A DNA stretch of 7,710 nucleotides, taken from the NCBI GenBank assembly GCA_003561825.1, contig PWVO01000198.1, positions 1 through 7,710 on the forward strand, written 5' to 3'. Both the position numbers and the translations under genes were made by a program. The notes under the pieces were generated by a model. The model did not search any database. It was given only the letters and a program-made list of their open reading frames with translations, and was not told the DNA's origin. The stretch is from Candidatus Woesearchaeota archaeon. GTDB taxonomy: Archaea > Nanobdellota > Nanobdellia > Woesearchaeales > CG1-02-33-12. This document shows, in pieces, positions 5,428-7,710 of this stretch (its first letter is position 1; the number at the start of each line of letters is the position of its first letter).

Positions 5428-6540
5428 CTACCTGCAAGGCATAACCCTTTGATAATCCTGGGTCCTCCCGCTGTTTGTGGAAGCAAGAAGAACCGCACAC
5501 CAGGCCATGGGGCCGGTACCGCTTATCTCAGCTGGACAAACTATAGCATGGCCGAGACAGTTACAATTAGTACCATCATATTCCAGGCAAACACGATAGG
5601 TGCCAGACTGCCCACAAGCAGGGATTGAAGAGGTATATCCAGGAGAAAATTCAAAAGGAGTTGTTGTGCACGACCTTGAAGAAGATGTTGTCTGTTTATT
5701 ATAATGAGGATACTTTGTTTCTATTCCATCACAGTCATAATCAAAGCTTCCATCTCCACGATGAGTTGTAAAGTATGAAGTTTGGCCAGGCCTTGCATCT
5801 GCATTCAGGTCATAGCAGTCAATGCCTAAGGAAGATGAGCTTGATAGCCACATAAACTGTCCATTAGCTCCTCTGTAGTATGTTCTTCCTCCTGAACTCA
5901 TAGTAGTGCCCACGCACCTTGTGGCAGCCGAGCCGATATGATAGCCATCTCTGTCTTTGTCTTCTACAAGGTTTGCGACATTTCGGTATATGTTTGCGTT
6001 GTTGTCGTTGCAGTCTGAATATGACAAGCAGGAATCCCTGTATCCTGCATGATTGCCTACACAGAATTGTGTGCTGCTGGCGCAATGCCCATCATTATCA
6101 GCATCTAAGTAACGCAAGCGCCATCTAGTGGCATCATTATCATTGCAATCAAGCCCAAGGGAAGCAGAAGACTGGCAGTGTTTTTGGCCGCTAGCAGCAT
6201 GATACCTGTCGCCATCCTGGTCCCTGTAGCAATGCCCTGATTCGCATTGTTGGTTCTCATCGCAAGGTTCTCCAACTTTGAGAACGCAAGGAGATAGAGT
6301 GATATGGGGAGCGTGTATTCTGAACTCTTGCCATTCAAGAGAGTTCCCTGTCGGAACTAGCAATGAAGCAGATCCTGTATTGAGAACCCTCCGGCATTCC
6401 TCCCAACGGTCTACTATTATCTCTTTATGTGGTTCTGCCTCATATAAAGCAGCTTCCACAAAAAAGCTTAAAACAAACAAAAGGCTTATTCCGAATATCA
6501 TTAAAAAGAGCCTTTTTTTTTCTAAACTAACTTCAATCAT
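5428..6540 (-). CDS. Secreted protein with D-x-D-x-D-G / MopE-like repeats
   Basis: 370 residues. Residues 1-30 are a signal peptide (LFLMIFGISLLFVLSFFVEA, cleavage before ALYEA). Residues 60-78 contain LVPTGNSLEWQEFRIHAP, matching the module in the protein at 2356-3357. EPCDENQQCESGHC (91-104) is a small cysteine module. Residues about 105-277 hold repeated acidic, calcium-type loops each followed by a G-x-DC-x-D unit: DQDGDRYH with LGLDCNDNDAT, DADNDGHC with SDCNDNNAN, DKDRDGYH with LGIDCYDLNAD, ending in DGSFDYDCDGIE. This matches the style of MopE-like putative metal-binding repeats. Calcium or other metal binding is therefore likely, while copper binding cannot be assumed. Residues 290-370 are a separate cysteine-bearing domain ending in MPCR. 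The ATG follows the preceding stop after one base, so it is translationally linked to the S74 fibre gene. No membrane anchor follows the signal peptide. Confidence 0.72.
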   Translation of the reverse strand: MIEVSLEKKRLFLMIFGISLLFVLSFFVEAALYEAEPHKEIIVDRWEECRRVLNTGSASLLVPTGNSLEWQEFRIHAPHITLSPCVLKVGEPCDENQQCESGHCYRDQDGDRYHAASGQKHCQSSASLGLDCNDNDATRWRLRYLDADNDGHCASSTQFCVGNHAGYRDSCLSYSDCNDNNANIYRNVANLVEDKDRDGYHIGSAATRCVGTTMSSGGRTYYRGANGQFMWLSSSSSLGIDCYDLNADARPGQTSYFTTHRGDGSFDYDCDGIETKYPHYNKQTTSSSRSCTTTPFEFSPGYTSSIPACGQSGTYRVCLEYDGTNCNCLGHAIVCPAEISGTGPMAWCAVLLASTNSGRTQDYQRVMPCR

Positions 6541-6541
6541 T

Positions 6542-7710
6542 TTAAGATTTTAAATTTATTGCCTCTTTAAGTTCATCTATTTGCTGCTGCTGGTCTTTGA
6601 TAGATTCTATAAGAACAGCAGTCAATGCAGCATAGTCAACAGATTTCATCCCAGTCTCTTCATCAGTTGAAACAACTTCTGGAAAAAGCCCTTCAACATC
6701 CTGCGCAATAAGGCCTATTTGTGTTTTTTCAGAGCCATTGAAATTGAATTTAATCCCTTCCAGCGTTGTAACTTTTTCCAATGAATCTTTTAATGGTTCA
6801 ATATTTTCTTTTAGCTTTTTGTCAGAGATGTAGTAAAAAGCATTTGCATAAAACCGGTTTGCATACAGATAACCATTATAATTAAGCCTTGTTGTCGCAG
6901 TAGGGTTGCTTGTTCCCCCATATAGCTGTCCCGAGGTTCTTGTTGTTCCAGCATATATTAAATAACCTGTTCCGCTGCTCCCTGCAGTTCTTCCAACTGG
7001 AATTGCTGGAAGCGCAGTGCAGCTAACCCCTGTTGTTGTTGTTGCACTAACATAATTCCCGGAGGTGCAGCTTCCTGTGCCAGCTTTGCTTGCAGCTAAA
7101 TTATAAGCAGATCTTACTGCACTAGGTGTTGCAGCCATTGTTGTAGAGGTGCTGCTTGTGCTTGTAGATAATCGAACAATCCCCGCTTGATCTGTTGTAG
7201 CGCTTCTTATTGTTTGAGTAGAAGCCCCTGTGATTCTTCCTTGCGCATCAACTGAAATTATTGGGTATCGCACTCCATCACTGTTCCCATATGTTCCAGA
7301 AGAAACACCCGTGTTTGGTAAACTGATTGTTCTAGTTTCACTCAAATCTCCCCCTCCGGTTAAGCCAGTTCCTGCATTAATGCTAGGATGCCCAGAAAGC
7401 CTTGCCCATGGAACAGTGCCCTGCTGAAGTGTCCCAGACCATCTTACATCACCAGCAACATGCAGTTCAGAATCTGGGCTTGTTGTTCCTATGCCTATCC
7501 TCTCGCCACTGTTAAAAAGGAAATTGTTTGCTGCCCATCTCGTGCCATCATTTCTTAAGGTATCGCCTTCCCTGCTCTGGTCTTCATCAGTCGGGTCTGG
7601 AGGAAGGCGAATTGTTATGCTGTTTAATTGCTGGATAACATACTCTTTGTTTGCTGCATCTAAATTATTTTCAGGGAGAGCAACCCCGACAATCCTATTG
7701 TTAGACATAT
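6542..7710 (-). CDS. Phage-fibre-like surface protein with C-terminal peptidase S74 chaperone domain, 5' end missing
   Basis: At least 388 residues, counted from a Met at 7708. The gene probably starts outside the window, since MSNNRIVGVALPENNLDAANKEYV is the usual inside of tail-fibre proteins (L-x-M-x-N-N-x-I....P....DAA-x-K-x-Y) and the preceding codon NAT is not a stop. Domains follow: GIGTTSPDSELHVAGDV at 72-88; GTGLTGGGDL and LPNTGVSSGTYG at 113-141; ISVDAQGRITGAST at 151-164; a phage tail-fibre repeat at 171-208 (TTDQAGIVRLSTSTSS, ATPSAVRSAYNLAASK); and a Gly/Thr/Tyr-rich stretch. The S74 intramolecular chaperone domain (about 294-388) shows SDKKLKENI, with Ser295 and Lys300 as the expected catalytic dyad, then IGLIAQDVEGLFPEVV, SVDYAALTAVLIESIK and a coiled coil. 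In this family the domain drives trimer folding and then cuts itself off before the serine. The protein is probably a trimeric surface fibre. It is the first gene of the cluster visible here. Confidence 0.85.
   Translation of the reverse strand, partial: MSNNRIVGVALPENNLDAANKEYVIQQLNSITIRLPPDPTDEDQSREGDTLRNDGTRWAANNFLFNSGERIGIGTTSPDSELHVAGDVRWSGTLQQGTVPWARLSGHPSINAGTGLTGGGDLSETRTISLPNTGVSSGTYGNSDGVRYPIISVDAQGRITGASTQTIRSATTDQAGIVRLSTSTSSTSTTMAATPSAVRSAYNLAASKAGTGSCTSGNYVSATTTTGVSCTALPAIPVGRTAGSSGTGYLIYAGTTRTSGQLYGGTSNPTATTRLNYNGYLYANRFYANAFYYISDKKLKENIEPLKDSLEKVTTLEGIKFNFNGSEKTQIGLIAQDVEGLFPEVVSTDEETGMKSVDYAALTAVLIESIKDQQQQIDELKEAINLKS

Noticed and set aside
6105..6338. 77-codon - strand open frame inside the D-repeat gene
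   Set aside because: Out-of-frame shadow with no start signal; the overlapping frame carries the clear D-x-D-x-D-G pattern.
6542..7710. Complete provirus or prophage
   Set aside because: Only the fibre gene looks viral. No capsid, portal, terminase, integrase or attachment site is in the window, and the neighbours are exported host-type proteins.

Overview
The window looks like part of a small, AT-rich archaeal genome, most likely a DPANN-type lineage such as Woesearchaeota, Pacearchaeota or a relative. The evidence for archaea is a TrmB-family regulator, TATA/BRE-like upstream sequence, T-tract ends instead of hairpin terminators, and a dense run of exported cysteine-rich or metal-binding-type repeat proteins of the kind seen in DPANN genomes. 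The lineage is an inference from gene content; no rRNA or tRNA is present to confirm it.

Layout: bases 1-201 are a T-rich, non-coding stretch that holds the probable promoter of the first gene. A TrmB-type HTH regulator lies on the + strand (202-996). Everything from 1054 to the right edge is on the - strand and converges on the regulator. It reads as one tightly packed, probably co-transcribed group of seven genes. In transcription order these are: (1) a phage-fibre-like protein ending in a peptidase S74 self-cleaving chaperone domain, cut by the window edge; (2) a secreted protein with D-x-D-x-D-G/MopE-like repeats; (3) a membrane-anchored protein (TGL1) with a domain resembling transglutaminase but lacking its cysteine; (4) a probable lipoprotein with four 35-residue six-cysteine repeats; (5) TGL2, a paralog of TGL1; (6) a secreted disintegrin-like cysteine-rich protein; (7) a single-pass membrane protein with eleven regularly spaced cysteines and a TPR-like C-terminus.

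All six complete proteins of this group carry an N-terminal signal or membrane anchor that places the bulk of the protein outside the cell. The fibre is presumably also a surface protein. The two TGL genes each run directly into a cysteine-rich secreted gene, and the Shine-Dalgarno of that gene lies inside the last codons of the TGL gene. This suggests duplication of a two-gene TGL plus cysteine-rich unit. Genes 2 and 6 share an N-terminal module (VPT..S.EW..FR.HAP). I read the cluster as a cell-surface apparatus, with attachment or host/partner contact as a plausible but unproven role. No recognisable enzyme with intact catalytic residues is present, apart from the S74 Ser-Lys pair.

No tRNA, rRNA, CRISPR array, insertion sequence or integrase is visible. 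No gene-free stretch exceeds 300 bases.
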